Positions 1-6,456 of a DNA stretch of 15,913 nucleotides are shown here, in pieces. The notes under the pieces were generated by a model. It did no database searches, was not told the origin of the DNA, and worked only from the letters and a program-made list of their open reading frames with translations. Source of the DNA: DATCVA01 sp036567205. Lineage in GTDB: Bacteria; Pseudomonadota; Gammaproteobacteria; Burkholderiales; Burkholderiaceae_B. Position 1 is the stretch's first letter. Each line of letters begins with the position of its first letter. Position numbers and translations under genes: made by a program. The DNA is taken from contig DATCVA010000088.1 of NCBI GenBank assembly GCA_036567205.1, forward strand, positions 1 through 15,913, given 5' to 3'.

Positions 1-56
1 AATTCAACAATACCGGTTTTATCTGAAACCGAAAGCAGGGCAGTTTGGATCTTCAT
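1..56 (-). CDS. purH: PurH (AICAR transformylase/IMP cyclohydrolase), N-terminal fragment
   Basis: The first 18 codons, read leftwards from the ATG at 54-56, encode MKIQTALLSVSDKTGIVE. This is the typical start of the bifunctional purine enzyme PurH, which formylates AICAR and cyclises FAICAR to IMP in the cytoplasm. The rest of the gene lies beyond the window edge. It starts 30 nt after the fis stop codon on the same strand, so it probably belongs to the ubiH-dusB-fis transcript; fis next to purH fits my recollection of related Burkholderiales. The start lies in the 10-bp palindrome CTTCATGAAG, and the AT-rich spacer before it has no good Shine-Dalgarno sequence. Identification rests on the short N-terminus and the context only. 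Confidence 0.82.
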   Translation of the reverse strand, partial: MKIQTALLSVSDKTGIVE

Positions 57-86
57 GAAGGGCCGCTAAATAAAAGTATTAAAAAA

Positions 87-326
87 TTAAGGTTGTATAT
101 TGTGCGAAGCGAGTTTTTTACGCAAAGTGCTGCGTGTGATGCCCAGCATTTCGGCTGCCCGTGATTGGTTACCGTTAGATTTTTCGAGCGCCACTTGCAA
201 CACCGGGCGTTCGACGCAGTTGACGACCATGGCCAGCATATCGTGCGGCTGAGATTCGCCCAGATCGGCAAAGTAAAGTTCAAGACGGTCACGGACGGAC
301 TGCTCTAAGGGATTTTGGGTACTCAT
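87..326 (-). CDS. fis: Fis-family nucleoid-associated DNA-binding protein
   Basis: A 79-residue Fis, the dimeric DNA-bending protein that acts on the nucleoid, rRNA promoters and recombination enhancers. The C-terminal helix-turn-helix is clear at about residues 53-73 (NQSRAAEMLGITRSTLRKKL). The N-terminus is shorter than the 98-residue E. coli protein, so the beta-hairpin arms that contact invertases are reduced or absent; this short form is usual in betaproteobacteria. The gene starts 33 nt downstream of the dusB stop on the same strand, the same dusB-fis pairing as in enterobacteria, and purH follows. No Shine-Dalgarno sequence is visible before the ATG at 324-326; the upstream stretch is an A/T-rich CTATCTAAAAATCGACT. 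Translation may therefore depend on coupling or on an A/U-rich enhancer. Confidence 0.93.
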   Translation of the reverse strand: MSTQNPLEQSVRDRLELYFADLGESQPHDMLAMVVNCVERPVLQVALEKSNGNQSRAAEMLGITRSTLRKKLASHNIQP

Positions 327-359
327 AGTCGATTTTTAGATAGGTTTCGATTGCATGAT

Positions 360-1379
360 TCAGCCAGTAACAGCCTTGGCAAGCGAAGTCGAAATGTGTT
401 CGTTGGGTGGATAACGGTCAAACCAATGCTTCACGGCATGCATTTGTTCGCTGGTGTTATTAGTTTGGTTAATATAGGCTAAAAGCGCCTTGGTGCCTGG
501 CATATCGGCCATATACCAGCCTATATGCTTGCGTGCTGTACGTACGCCCGTGAATTCACCGTAAAACCGGTAATGGTCTTCCAGGTGTTCCAGTAAACAG
601 CATTGTAATTCACCGTAAGTGGGTGGATTCAGATGCGATCCTGTTTGCAAAAAGTGCACAACTTCACGGAAAATCCATGGGCGGCCTTGCGCAGCGCGGC
701 CGATCATAATGGCATCGGCACCCGTATACTGTAATACGTATTGGGCTTTTTCGGGAGTATCGATATCCCCATTTGCAATCACGGGAATACCTACTGCCTG
801 TTTTACTGCTTTGATCGTATTGTATTCGGCCTGGCCCTGGTACAGGTCAGAGCGGGTACGGCCATGTAGGGTAAGGGCCGCAATGCCGATGTTCTCGGCC
901 AGTTTAGCCACCCGCACGGCGTTGCGCGATGCATGATCCCAGCCTGTACGTGTTTTGAGCGTGACCGGCACTTCGAAGGGGCCGCAGGCTTTAACCACGC
1001 TTTCCAGAATTTGAGCCACCAGGTTCTCGTTGCGCAGCAGCGCTGAGCCCGAGGCTACATTGCACACTTTTTTTACCGGGCAGCCCATATTGATGTCAAT
1101 AATGCGGGCGCCTTTTTTAATATTGAACAGGGCGGCTTCGGCCATCATTGCCGGATCCGATCCGGCAATCTGCACCGCAATCGGGTCGATTTCCCCGTCA
1201 TGATTCAAGCGCCGGGACGTTTTAACGCTGTCCCACAATCGCGGATTGCTGGCTGCCATTTCCGAGACGGCATAACCCGCCCCCAGCTTTTTACAAAGCT
1301 GTCTATAGGGGCGATCGGTTACCCCCGCCATGGGGGCAACAAAAACAGAGTTGGGAAGAGACCAGGTGCCAATGCGCAT
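360..1379 (-). CDS. dusB: tRNA-dihydrouridine synthase B
   Basis: A 339-residue cytoplasmic flavoprotein that reduces specific uridines in the tRNA D-loop to dihydrouridine using FMN and NADPH. Visible family signatures are the N-terminal FVAPMAGVTDRPYRQL, the catalytic-cysteine motif INMGCPVKKV (Cys100), LTLHGRTRSDLYQG near the middle, and the phosphate-binding ANGDIDTPEKA and GADAIMIGRAAQGRPW segments of the TIM barrel. Length and motif order match E. coli DusB (about 321 residues). It lies between ubiH (47-nt gap upstream) and fis (33-nt gap downstream) in one apparent operon. The start ATG is buried in a perfect 8-bp inverted repeat (1378-1400) and has no obvious Shine-Dalgarno site. The N-terminal MRIGTWSLPN fits the family, so I keep this start. 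Confidence 0.95.
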   Translation of the reverse strand: MRIGTWSLPNSVFVAPMAGVTDRPYRQLCKKLGAGYAVSEMAASNPRLWDSVKTSRRLNHDGEIDPIAVQIAGSDPAMMAEAALFNIKKGARIIDINMGCPVKKVCNVASGSALLRNENLVAQILESVVKACGPFEVPVTLKTRTGWDHASRNAVRVAKLAENIGIAALTLHGRTRSDLYQGQAEYNTIKAVKQAVGIPVIANGDIDTPEKAQYVLQYTGADAIMIGRAAQGRPWIFREVVHFLQTGSHLNPPTYGELQCCLLEHLEDHYRFYGEFTGVRTARKHIGWYMADMPGTKALLAYINQTNNTSEQMHAVKHWFDRYPPNEHISTSLAKAVTG

Positions 1380-1400
1380 CGGGGGATTTTAACCCCCGAT
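1378..1400 (-). promoter_or_regulatory. Hairpin covering the dusB start codon
   Basis: On the minus strand ATCGGGGG, a 7-nt A/T loop and CCCCCGAT form a perfect 8-bp GC-rich stem. Its last two bases are the A and T of the dusB ATG. There is no T-tract after it, so it is not a standard terminator. It could restrain dusB translation unless ribosomes finishing ubiH, 27 nt further upstream, open it. The pairing is seen in sequence; the role is inferred. Confidence 0.5.
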
Positions 1401-1426
1401 TGGAGTTGCGTTTTATTACAGCTGAT

Positions 1427-2587
1427 TCAAGTTCGCAGCCCCTGTAGTAAATGACGGGCCAACGGAGTGCGTATGGTCTGACTCAGGTCCATCGCCAGCA
1501 GGCTTAAACCGCTGGCATGTTCAATTAGCGGATTGCGGGTGGAGAACACCCGGGGTAAAAAATCGGTGACCCCTGTTGTAAGCCATCGGTCGGGCCGGCG
1601 CTGGCGTATGAATTGATCCAGCACGGCGCTCGGATCAGTTAGGGGCTTAGAGAGCCAGGTGGCCAATGTTTGGCTAAGCTGGACAGCGTCGCGCAGCCCC
1701 AGGTTTAGCCCCTGGCCCGCGACCGGGTGCAAGGTTTGGGCGGCATTGCCAATAGCGACGGTACGTGAATTTACCCGCATCGATCCTGCATGCAGGCTTA
1801 ATGGAAACACGTGGCGCGTGTTTGCGCACTGAAATCGGCCGAGCCTATCGCCGAACATTGCGTGCAGGGCAGCCTCGAACGCTGCGTTGTCCAGCTTGCG
1901 TAAATCGTGCGCCCGGGTGGGAGAGCAGCACCACACAACACCGTAAAGGTCACTGCCTTGTGGGTGTGGCAACAGTGCCAGCGGGCCTTGTCCGGTAAAG
2001 CGCTCGTACGCCCATCGTGGCCGCGGCCGGCTGGCCCGGACAGTGGCTAAAATAGCGTACTGGTTGTAGTCGCGTGTAATTCCTTTGGGCCGGGCGCCAT
2101 CGGACTGGACCGCTACGCCACAGGTAAGATCTTGTTCGCCAACATTCAGGTGCACGTGGTGGGCGATTAACGGCGTGACGTAGGGCGTTTCGATTAACTG
2201 GATGCCGCTCTGCGCCACCGCCAAATGCAGCGCGGCCAACAGAGCATCGTATGAAACGACGCTGCCAAGTCTGGGGACTTCAAGTTCGGAGTGACGAATG
2301 AGCGTGCGCCCAAGCCGGCCGCGTTGCGAAACATGCACAGTTTCGATGCTGGCCGATTCGGCGGGCCAGGCGCCCAGCTGTTCCAGCAATACCCGGCTGC
2401 CGTGATTGAGAGCCAACGTACGTGGGTCGATAGATTGCTCGGCCCCAGACCTGGGCTGACTAATAAAATGCTTGCCAATAAGCGCGATACGCTTGGGTTT
2501 TGGGGCCTTGCCAGCCAGAAGCAGCGCCAGCGCACTGCCAACGGGCCCTGCGCCGGTGATGGCAATATCGTAATCGGGCGATTCCAT
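1427..2587 (-). CDS. ubiH: UbiH-type FAD-dependent 2-octaprenyl-6-methoxyphenol hydroxylase
   Basis: A 386-residue class A flavin monooxygenase of ubiquinone biosynthesis, peripheral to the inner membrane. The N-terminal Rossmann motif is GAGPVG (residues 12-17), followed by the conserved DPRTLAL segment (54-60). The middle NAD(P)H/FAD 'DG' region is QSDGARP (161-167), a variant of the usual ADGxxS. The C-terminal ribityl-binding motif GNAAQTLHPVAGQG (280-293) has Asn in place of the common Asp, which is also the form found in E. coli UbiH, so I prefer UbiH over UbiF/VisC paralogues. It heads the leftward ubiH-dusB-fis-purH cluster. A weak GGAT element precedes the ATG. The 102-bp palindromic repeat begins 56 bp upstream, so its promoter must lie in a short A/T-rich gap or within the repeat. 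Confidence 0.85.
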   Translation of the reverse strand: MESPDYDIAITGAGPVGSALALLLAGKAPKPKRIALIGKHFISQPRSGAEQSIDPRTLALNHGSRVLLEQLGAWPAESASIETVHVSQRGRLGRTLIRHSELEVPRLGSVVSYDALLAALHLAVAQSGIQLIETPYVTPLIAHHVHLNVGEQDLTCGVAVQSDGARPKGITRDYNQYAILATVRASRPRPRWAYERFTGQGPLALLPHPQGSDLYGVVWCCSPTRAHDLRKLDNAAFEAALHAMFGDRLGRFQCANTRHVFPLSLHAGSMRVNSRTVAIGNAAQTLHPVAGQGLNLGLRDAVQLSQTLATWLSKPLTDPSAVLDQFIRQRRPDRWLTTGVTDFLPRVFSTRNPLIEHASGLSLLAMDLSQTIRTPLARHLLQGLRT

Positions 2588-2643
2588 ATGTTCTATCCAG
2601 GCTCTACTACAATGAAGGCAGACGATTTTAAGCTTTTAGTGTA

Positions 2644-2745
2644 ATTCCATTTCCAAATCAACCTCCAGCGGTGCCGACGCAGCAGTCGTACCCATGTACT
2701 GTCCGCGCTTCGCCTTCGTGTTCACAATTGATTTGGAAATGGAAT
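2644..2745 (+). repeat. 102-bp palindromic repeat, copy 1
   Basis: The termini are perfect 18-bp inverted repeats: ATTCCATTTCCAAATCAA at 2644-2661 and its reverse complement at 2728-2745. The 66-bp core includes GTCCGCGCTTCGCCTTCGTG, shared with the other copies. It fills most of the 189-bp gap between the divergent ubiH and TM2 genes. It contains no ORF of note, so it is a non-autonomous palindromic element (REPIN- or MITE-like). I treat this copy as the reference orientation. TTCACA at 2721-2726 and TAAGAA just outside the element could form a weak outward promoter, but this is speculative. Confidence 0.85.
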
Positions 2746-2776
2746 AAGAACCTACAACGGTCAATCGAGGTTTAGC

Positions 2777-3244
2777 ATGACGACGCAGCACACAGGCACA
2801 TCCACTACTGCACCAGCAGCCACACGTACCGAACGCAAAAGCAAAACTATTGCCGCGTTACTGGCGGCCGTGTTGGGGGTGTTTGGCGCTCATTGGTGGT
2901 ATTTGGGGCGCCGTTACGCGTGGTTGGCCACTGCCTTGCCGTGCGTGTTGATTGTTTTGACCCGGCTTTATCCCGTTTGGTGGGACAGCCCGCCATTTTT
3001 ATTGCTGATAATTCCGGCCACGGCCGGCTATATCGAAGCTCTGATCCTTGCCCTCAAGCCTGATGCGCAATTTGATGCCCGATATAACCCCTTGTCGGGC
3101 GTTGCGACTCAAACAGGATGGGGCCCTGTTGTCATCGCCATTTTCACGACTTTACTGGGAAGCTCGGTGCTGGTTTTTGGTATTGCGCTGATTGTCATGC
3201 ATGTTTATACGGCTATGGGATGGCTTGATGGTTATGTGTTTTAG
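2777..3244 (+). CDS. TM2-domain membrane protein of unknown function
   Basis: A 155-residue protein with a hydrophilic Thr/Ala-rich N-terminus (about 20 residues), then a TM2-like pair of helices. KSKTIAALLAAVLGVFGAHW followed by WYLGRRYAW is the TM2 pattern (helix, G-x-H-xx-YLGR turn, helix). Two more hydrophobic segments follow at about 72-93 and 116-142, giving four predicted membrane helices. The family has no assigned biochemical role, so I do not infer one. A GAGG element 6 nt before the ATG supports the start. The gene is divergent from ubiH with the 102-bp repeat between them. The leader RNA promoter lies just after its stop codon. Confidence 0.75.
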   Translation: MTTQHTGTSTTAPAATRTERKSKTIAALLAAVLGVFGAHWWYLGRRYAWLATALPCVLIVLTRLYPVWWDSPPFLLLIIPATAGYIEALILALKPDAQFDARYNPLSGVATQTGWGPVVIAIFTTLLGSSVLVFGIALIVMHVYTAMGWLDGYVF

Positions 3245-3250
3245 GCAGGC

Positions 3251-3279
3251 TTGTTTTGGATGGCTATCAAGGCTAAAAT
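3251..3279 (+). promoter_or_regulatory. Candidate sigma-70 promoter for the structured leader
   Basis: TTGTTT (3251-3256), a 17-bp spacer and TAAAAT (3274-3279) make a plausible -35/-10 pair directly after the TM2 gene. Transcription would begin near 3286, giving a leader of about 305 nt before the ATG at 3591. The match is reasonable but common by chance; its position ahead of the leader raises its weight. Confidence 0.4.
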
Positions 3280-3310
3280 GATGTCATCGTAATTTTATAG
3301 GAGCTGTGCG

Positions 3311-3376
3311 GTGAATTCCGATCCCGGCGACAGTAGTAGTCGATCTAGTATCGATTGTTCCAGTCATCAGGCGTGA
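3311..3376 (+). CDS. Putative 21-codon leader peptide, Ser/Asp-rich
   Basis: A GTG-started ORF of 21 codons ending in TGA, preceded by a strong AGGAG (3299-3303) with 7-nt spacing, the best ribosome-binding site in this part of the window. The peptide begins with (M/V)NSDPGDSSSRSS; 8 of 21 residues are Ser and 3 are Asp, with three AGT codons in a row. It is too short for a functional domain, so a role as a translated sensor in the leader is more likely than a stable protein. Part of its ribosome-binding site can pair with 3420-3428. Asp/Pro-rich leader peptides in Mg2+-transporter leaders of enterobacteria are a loose parallel. A regulatory role is inference. Confidence 0.45.
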   Translation: MNSDPGDSSSRSSIDCSSHQA

Positions 3377-3511
3377 TAAGCACTAGCAGGTCAAGGCAGG
3401 ATAACCCCGCCTAATCCAGCGCACAGCTTTTCCACGTCCTGGTGTCTTTTAGGGCGTGGAAGTTTCTAGCGAGGTTCTCTCGCGCGAAAAACTCCCACTT
3501 TAATTTTTGTC

Positions 3512-3542
3512 GGCCTCTGCCAGTAAGCGCAGTGGTCTTTTT
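3512..3542 (+). terminator. Intrinsic terminator inside the leader, before the MgtC-like gene
   Basis: GGCCTCTGC (3512-3520), an 8-nt loop and GCAGTGGTC (3529-3537) pair over 9 positions with one mismatch and one G-T wobble, followed at once by TTTTT (3538-3542). It lies 48 nt before the next start codon, where a conditional terminator would be expected, and no other gene end is close. It could equally end a free-standing small RNA. Confidence 0.6.
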
Positions 3543-3590
3543 GCATGGTTTGGACATTTGACGGGTCTGGCCATGTAGTGGGGGGGTCTT

Positions 3591-3929
3591 ATGCGTCTGT
3601 TCGATCTATTCTTACGCCGTGCTGGTGTTCAGCACGTTCCTGTGCGTGTGCGCAGCAGCTCTTTATCACGTCTAACCGTGGTATGTCCGCGCAAAGACAT
3701 GGCTGGCGTCCGTAAACAAATTTATCTGGATTTCGCGGCGGCAGGGCTTAAAGTGGCTACTTTGCAAGTTGACCGGGCGCAAGATCCCGAAATGGCCACA
3801 GCCTGTGTCACGGTAAATTGTCCTCCGGAGTTGCGTTCCGTTTTAATGAGCCAGGCTCGCCAGATCAGTGCTTATCCGGGCGTTCGGCAAGTCCAGTGGG
3901 GCGATCGCCGGCATATTGCTTTAAACTAG
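3591..3929 (+). CDS. Small protein resembling the C-terminal ACT-like domain of MgtC
   Basis: A 112-residue soluble protein. Residues about 25-105 (from SRLTVVCPRKDMAGVRKQIY to YPGVRQVQWGD) follow a beta-alpha-beta-beta-alpha-beta rhythm and resemble the cytoplasmic C-terminal domain of MgtC/SapB proteins, including the closing P-G-V-xx-V-xW pattern. The MgtC membrane domain is absent; the N-terminus is a short basic amphipathic stretch (MRLFDLFLRRAG). A regulatory or accessory domain related to Mg2+ homeostasis is possible, but the match is from memory and weak. The ATG follows a G-rich stretch (GGGGGGG) at loose Shine-Dalgarno distance. The gene lies directly behind the attenuator-like leader and 29 bp before the CtaG-type gene. 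It is not recognisable as a fragment with an obvious break. Confidence 0.55.
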   Translation: MRLFDLFLRRAGVQHVPVRVRSSSLSRLTVVCPRKDMAGVRKQIYLDFAAAGLKVATLQVDRAQDPEMATACVTVNCPPELRSVLMSQARQISAYPGVRQVQWGDRRHIALN

Positions 3930-3958
3930 TAAAGTTTGCTGCTTCGGACTTTTTTACC

Positions 3959-4822
3959 ATGGATTTACTCGGCTGGCTCACGCCCTGGGAGTTTTCTCCT
4001 GCGCTGATCATTGCCTTCCTGGCAAGCGGTGTTTTGTTCACGCGCGGTACAAAAGTGCATCGGGTTACGGCTGCGCGCCAGGCCATGTTTTGGGTCGGCC
4101 TGGCGCTTTTGTATATTTCGTTGCATACGCGAGTCGATTACTACGCCGAGCGACTATTTTTTGCTCATCGCATTCAGCATCTGGTTTTGCACCATTTAGG
4201 GCCCTTGCTTATTATGGGCGCCTATTCGGGTCAAGTGCTGCGTGCGGGCCTGCCTATGCCTGCACGTATCTGGCTACGCGATTTTCGCCTGACAGGCAGC
4301 GGGCGTTTACTCGAGGCCGTGTTCACCAATAAGTTTCTGGTACCGTTTCTGTTCGTTTTTTTGGTTGTCATCTGGCTTATTCCCAGTGTCCAGTTCTATT
4401 CGATGCTGGACTGGCGTTTGTATCGACTGATGAACTGGTCGGTCGTTATTAGCGGGTTTATGTACTGGAATTTAATCCTTGATCGCCGCCCTAACCCGCC
4501 GGCGGTTATGTCGCCCGGGGCGCGCATTCTTTCTCCTGTCATTACGATGGTGCCGCAAATGGTGGTGGGCGCCGTTATTACATTTACCGAATACGACCTC
4601 TATCCTATTTTTGATTTGTGCGGCCGGGCCATTCCGGGCATGTCGGCGGTCACCGACCAGGCGATTGGCGGATTAACCATGTGGGTTCTGGCGGGCTTTA
4701 TCGAAATGTTTGGGCTGCTGTTCGCCTTGGCGACCATGATGCGCCTGTCCGGCAAGGGGCGCTTGCCAAGCAAGCAAGACCGGGCCAGAGCCAGGCAAAC
4801 TGCCGCGGCACAAGGCGTTTAA
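3959..4822 (+). CDS. CtaG-type (caa3) cytochrome c oxidase assembly membrane protein
   Basis: A 287-residue polytopic inner-membrane protein of the Caa3_CtaG family, linked to assembly or copper loading of haem-copper oxidases. I see about seven hydrophobic segments, from SPALIIAFLASGVLF near the N-terminus to WVLAGFIEMFGLLFALATMM near the end, and a basic C-terminal tail. The family's histidine-rich stretch AHRIQHLVLHHLGPLLIMG (residues 69-87; His70, His74, His78, His79) is intact. The frame stays open further upstream into the preceding gene, but the ATG at 3959 gives a normal family N-terminus (MDLLGWLTPWEFSP), so I use it. No oxidase subunit genes are nearby. It should not be confused with the unrelated Cox11-type CtaG. 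Confidence 0.8.
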   Translation: MDLLGWLTPWEFSPALIIAFLASGVLFTRGTKVHRVTAARQAMFWVGLALLYISLHTRVDYYAERLFFAHRIQHLVLHHLGPLLIMGAYSGQVLRAGLPMPARIWLRDFRLTGSGRLLEAVFTNKFLVPFLFVFLVVIWLIPSVQFYSMLDWRLYRLMNWSVVISGFMYWNLILDRRPNPPAVMSPGARILSPVITMVPQMVVGAVITFTEYDLYPIFDLCGRAIPGMSAVTDQAIGGLTMWVLAGFIEMFGLLFALATMMRLSGKGRLPSKQDRARARQTAAAQGV

Positions 4823-4917
4823 GGTTGCTGCCGGCGTTGTTGCGGAATACACAGGCATATGGGGTAGACTATTGGATCGAGCTCATCGTGTGGCCGTAGC
4901 CGCCTTTATCAAGACAC

Positions 4918-6420
4918 ATGAACCTTCATTGCCTGGTCTCAAAAAAAACTTTCGCCGCCCTGCGTTTCGGCTGCCTTGTATTGACGGCAGGCCTGGCTAT
5001 GCCGCTGCAGGCTCAGCCGGTGGGCATTCCCAGTATGGGCGCGGCTTCATCGGTCGAACTTTCGCCTGTAATCGAGCGTGCTCTGGGCGATGCCATCATG
5101 GAGCAGGGGCGCCGTGACCCCAGCTATATCAACGATCCGGATGTTAATCAGTATCTTACTGAAATGGGGCGCCGATTGGTGTCCCATGCTTCGGGTGGCG
5201 CGCAGCACATAAGCGTTTTTGCCGTGCGTGACCCTCAAATCAATGCATTTGCGTTGCCCGGAGGCTATATCGGCGTTCACAGCGGGCTGGTTGTGTCTTC
5301 CGAAACCGAATCCGAGCTGGCCTCGGTCGTTGCGCATGAAATCGGCCATGTGTTGCAACGCCACGTAGCGCGAGGAATGACCCAGCAGTCAAAAAGCAAT
5401 CATATTATGTTGGCTTCGCTGGCGGCAGCCTTGCTTGCCGGTTTGTCCGGAAGCGGTGACCTGGCCATGGGCGTGGCAACTTTCGGGCAGGCGGCGGCTA
5501 TAGACCAGCAGCTTGGATTTTCGCGGCATGCCGAACAAGAGGCGGACCGCATCGGTTTTGAAATGATGCGCAAAGCCGGTTTTGATCCCCGTGGCATGGC
5601 GCATATGTTCGGGCAGCTCATGAGCGCATCGCGGCTCAACGAGGGGTCGGGCGGCGGTTCCTACGCCAGTACGCACCCTTTATCCATACAGCGGATGTCA
5701 GACATTGAAAACCGCGTGCGCGACTTTCCGGCTATGACGCACAAAGACAGTAATGCGTTCTGGTATGTACGGGCCAAGCTGCGAGTCATCCAGGCCCGTA
5801 GCAATCGCGCGCGCGAGGCTGTGGCAAGTCAATTGCAGCAAGAGGCCAGGCAACTGAGTGGCGTTGCCCAGTCGGCCGCCTGGTATGGGTTAGCCTACCA
5901 GGCCTGGCAAAGCAAAGACCTTGCTCAGGCAACAAGCGCCTTGCAGAGTGCACAAAAAAATGGTCTGGATTCGCCTGAAATCGCCAGTCTTGCGGTTACG
6001 CTGGCGTTGAAACAGGGTGACGGCAGCGAGGCTCTTACCCAGGCCCAGGGGGCGTGGTCTCGCTGGCCGGGGAATCAGGGTGTGGCCCTGGCGGTCGTAA
6101 GCGCGCTGCAAAATCAGGCGCGCGATAAAGAAGCTGTGGCGTTTTTATCGCAACGTATCCAGCAATGGCCGGATCTGCCGCGCCTGCATCAGTTGCAGGC
6201 GCAAAGCTATGAGCGTTTGAAGCAACCTGTTGATGCACGCCGGGCTATGGCTGCATACTATGAAAAAGTGGGCGCCTTGCCCACAGCAGTCGAACAGTTG
6301 CAGCAAGCCAGGGGCATGTCGAAGGATTTTTACATCCAGTCCGAGCTCGATACCCGCATCCGTACGCTTAAAGAGCGTTTGAAGTCGGACCGCGCCTTGC
6401 TCGAGCGCTTCAAATCGTAG
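4918..6420 (+). CDS. bepA: BepA-type periplasmic M48 metalloprotease with TPR domain
   Basis: A 500-residue exported zinc protease of the BepA/YfgC type, which in E. coli (487 residues) degrades stalled outer-membrane proteins and aids LptD and BAM quality control. The N-terminus has a signal peptide (basic start, hydrophobic FGCLVLTAGLAMPL, cleavage likely after QAQ). The zinc site is complete: HEIGH at residues 140-144, the third ligand Glu206 in HAEQEADRIG, and His253 in STHPLS, with spacing close to E. coli BepA. From about residue 285 to 480 the sequence is helical, Ala/Gln-rich and TPR-like. No strong Shine-Dalgarno precedes the ATG. The gene ends in a hairpin shared with the convergent yheT-like gene. 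Orthology to bepA rather than a paralogue (loiP is shorter) is well supported by length and the TPR tail. Confidence 0.85.
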   Translation: MNLHCLVSKKTFAALRFGCLVLTAGLAMPLQAQPVGIPSMGAASSVELSPVIERALGDAIMEQGRRDPSYINDPDVNQYLTEMGRRLVSHASGGAQHISVFAVRDPQINAFALPGGYIGVHSGLVVSSETESELASVVAHEIGHVLQRHVARGMTQQSKSNHIMLASLAAALLAGLSGSGDLAMGVATFGQAAAIDQQLGFSRHAEQEADRIGFEMMRKAGFDPRGMAHMFGQLMSASRLNEGSGGGSYASTHPLSIQRMSDIENRVRDFPAMTHKDSNAFWYVRAKLRVIQARSNRAREAVASQLQQEARQLSGVAQSAAWYGLAYQAWQSKDLAQATSALQSAQKNGLDSPEIASLAVTLALKQGDGSEALTQAQGAWSRWPGNQGVALAVVSALQNQARDKEAVAFLSQRIQQWPDLPRLHQLQAQSYERLKQPVDARRAMAAYYEKVGALPTAVEQLQQARGMSKDFYIQSELDTRIRTLKERLKSDRALLERFKS

Positions 6421-6451
6421 CGCTGTCTGTCGCGGCACGGCAGATAGCGCT
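6419..6451. terminator. Hairpin between convergent bepA and yheT-like genes
   Basis: Positions 6419-6432 pair with 6438-6451 over 14 bp (two G-T wobbles) around a 5-nt loop. The stem begins in the bepA stop codon and ends 5 bp before the yheT-like stop. It can form in transcripts from either side, so it is probably a shared bidirectional terminator, although T-tracts are poor (only TT on the plus strand). Confidence 0.55.
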
Positions 6452-6456
6452 TCAAG

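Larger units (their letters stand above)
3286..3590 (+). ncRNA. Structured 5' leader RNA (attenuator or riboswitch candidate)
   Basis: This long gap holds consecutive possible RNA structures. AGCTGTGCG (3302-3310) pairs perfectly with CGCACAGCT (3420-3428), masking part of the small ORF's Shine-Dalgarno site. Inside that arch 3394-3400 pairs with 3406-3412. A 10-bp stem joins 3431-3440 to 3451-3460. Next, 3461-3465 pairs with 3489-3493 around the inner stem 3469-3473/3479-3483. A terminator-type hairpin (3512-3537) followed by five T ends the series. With the SD-preceded small ORF at 3311-3376, this is the layout of leader-peptide attenuators such as those of mgtA/mgtC, or of a riboswitch. 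I do not recognise a named RNA family. It could instead be a separate small RNA of about 255 nt. Stems were found by eye; no energy was computed. Confidence 0.55.

Noticed and set aside
2194..2565. Long minus-strand ORF inside ubiH, and the plus-strand ORF at 2291-2644
   Set aside because: Both are shadows in other frames of the well-supported ubiH coding region.
2721..2750. Outward promoter in the 102-bp repeat as a firm feature
   Set aside because: The -10 match is only 3 of 6 with an 18-bp spacer, so I mention it only as a possibility.
3286..3542. Leader region as 6S RNA or a named riboswitch
   Set aside because: I could not match it to the 6S pattern (long closed duplex with a central bubble) or to a riboswitch core I know; it contains a translated-looking ORF, which 6S lacks.
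3818..3958. N-terminal extension of the CtaG-type gene overlapping the preceding gene
   Set aside because: The 47 extra residues overlap the MgtC-like coding region in another frame and have no membrane or family character; the ATG at 3959 gives a normal start.
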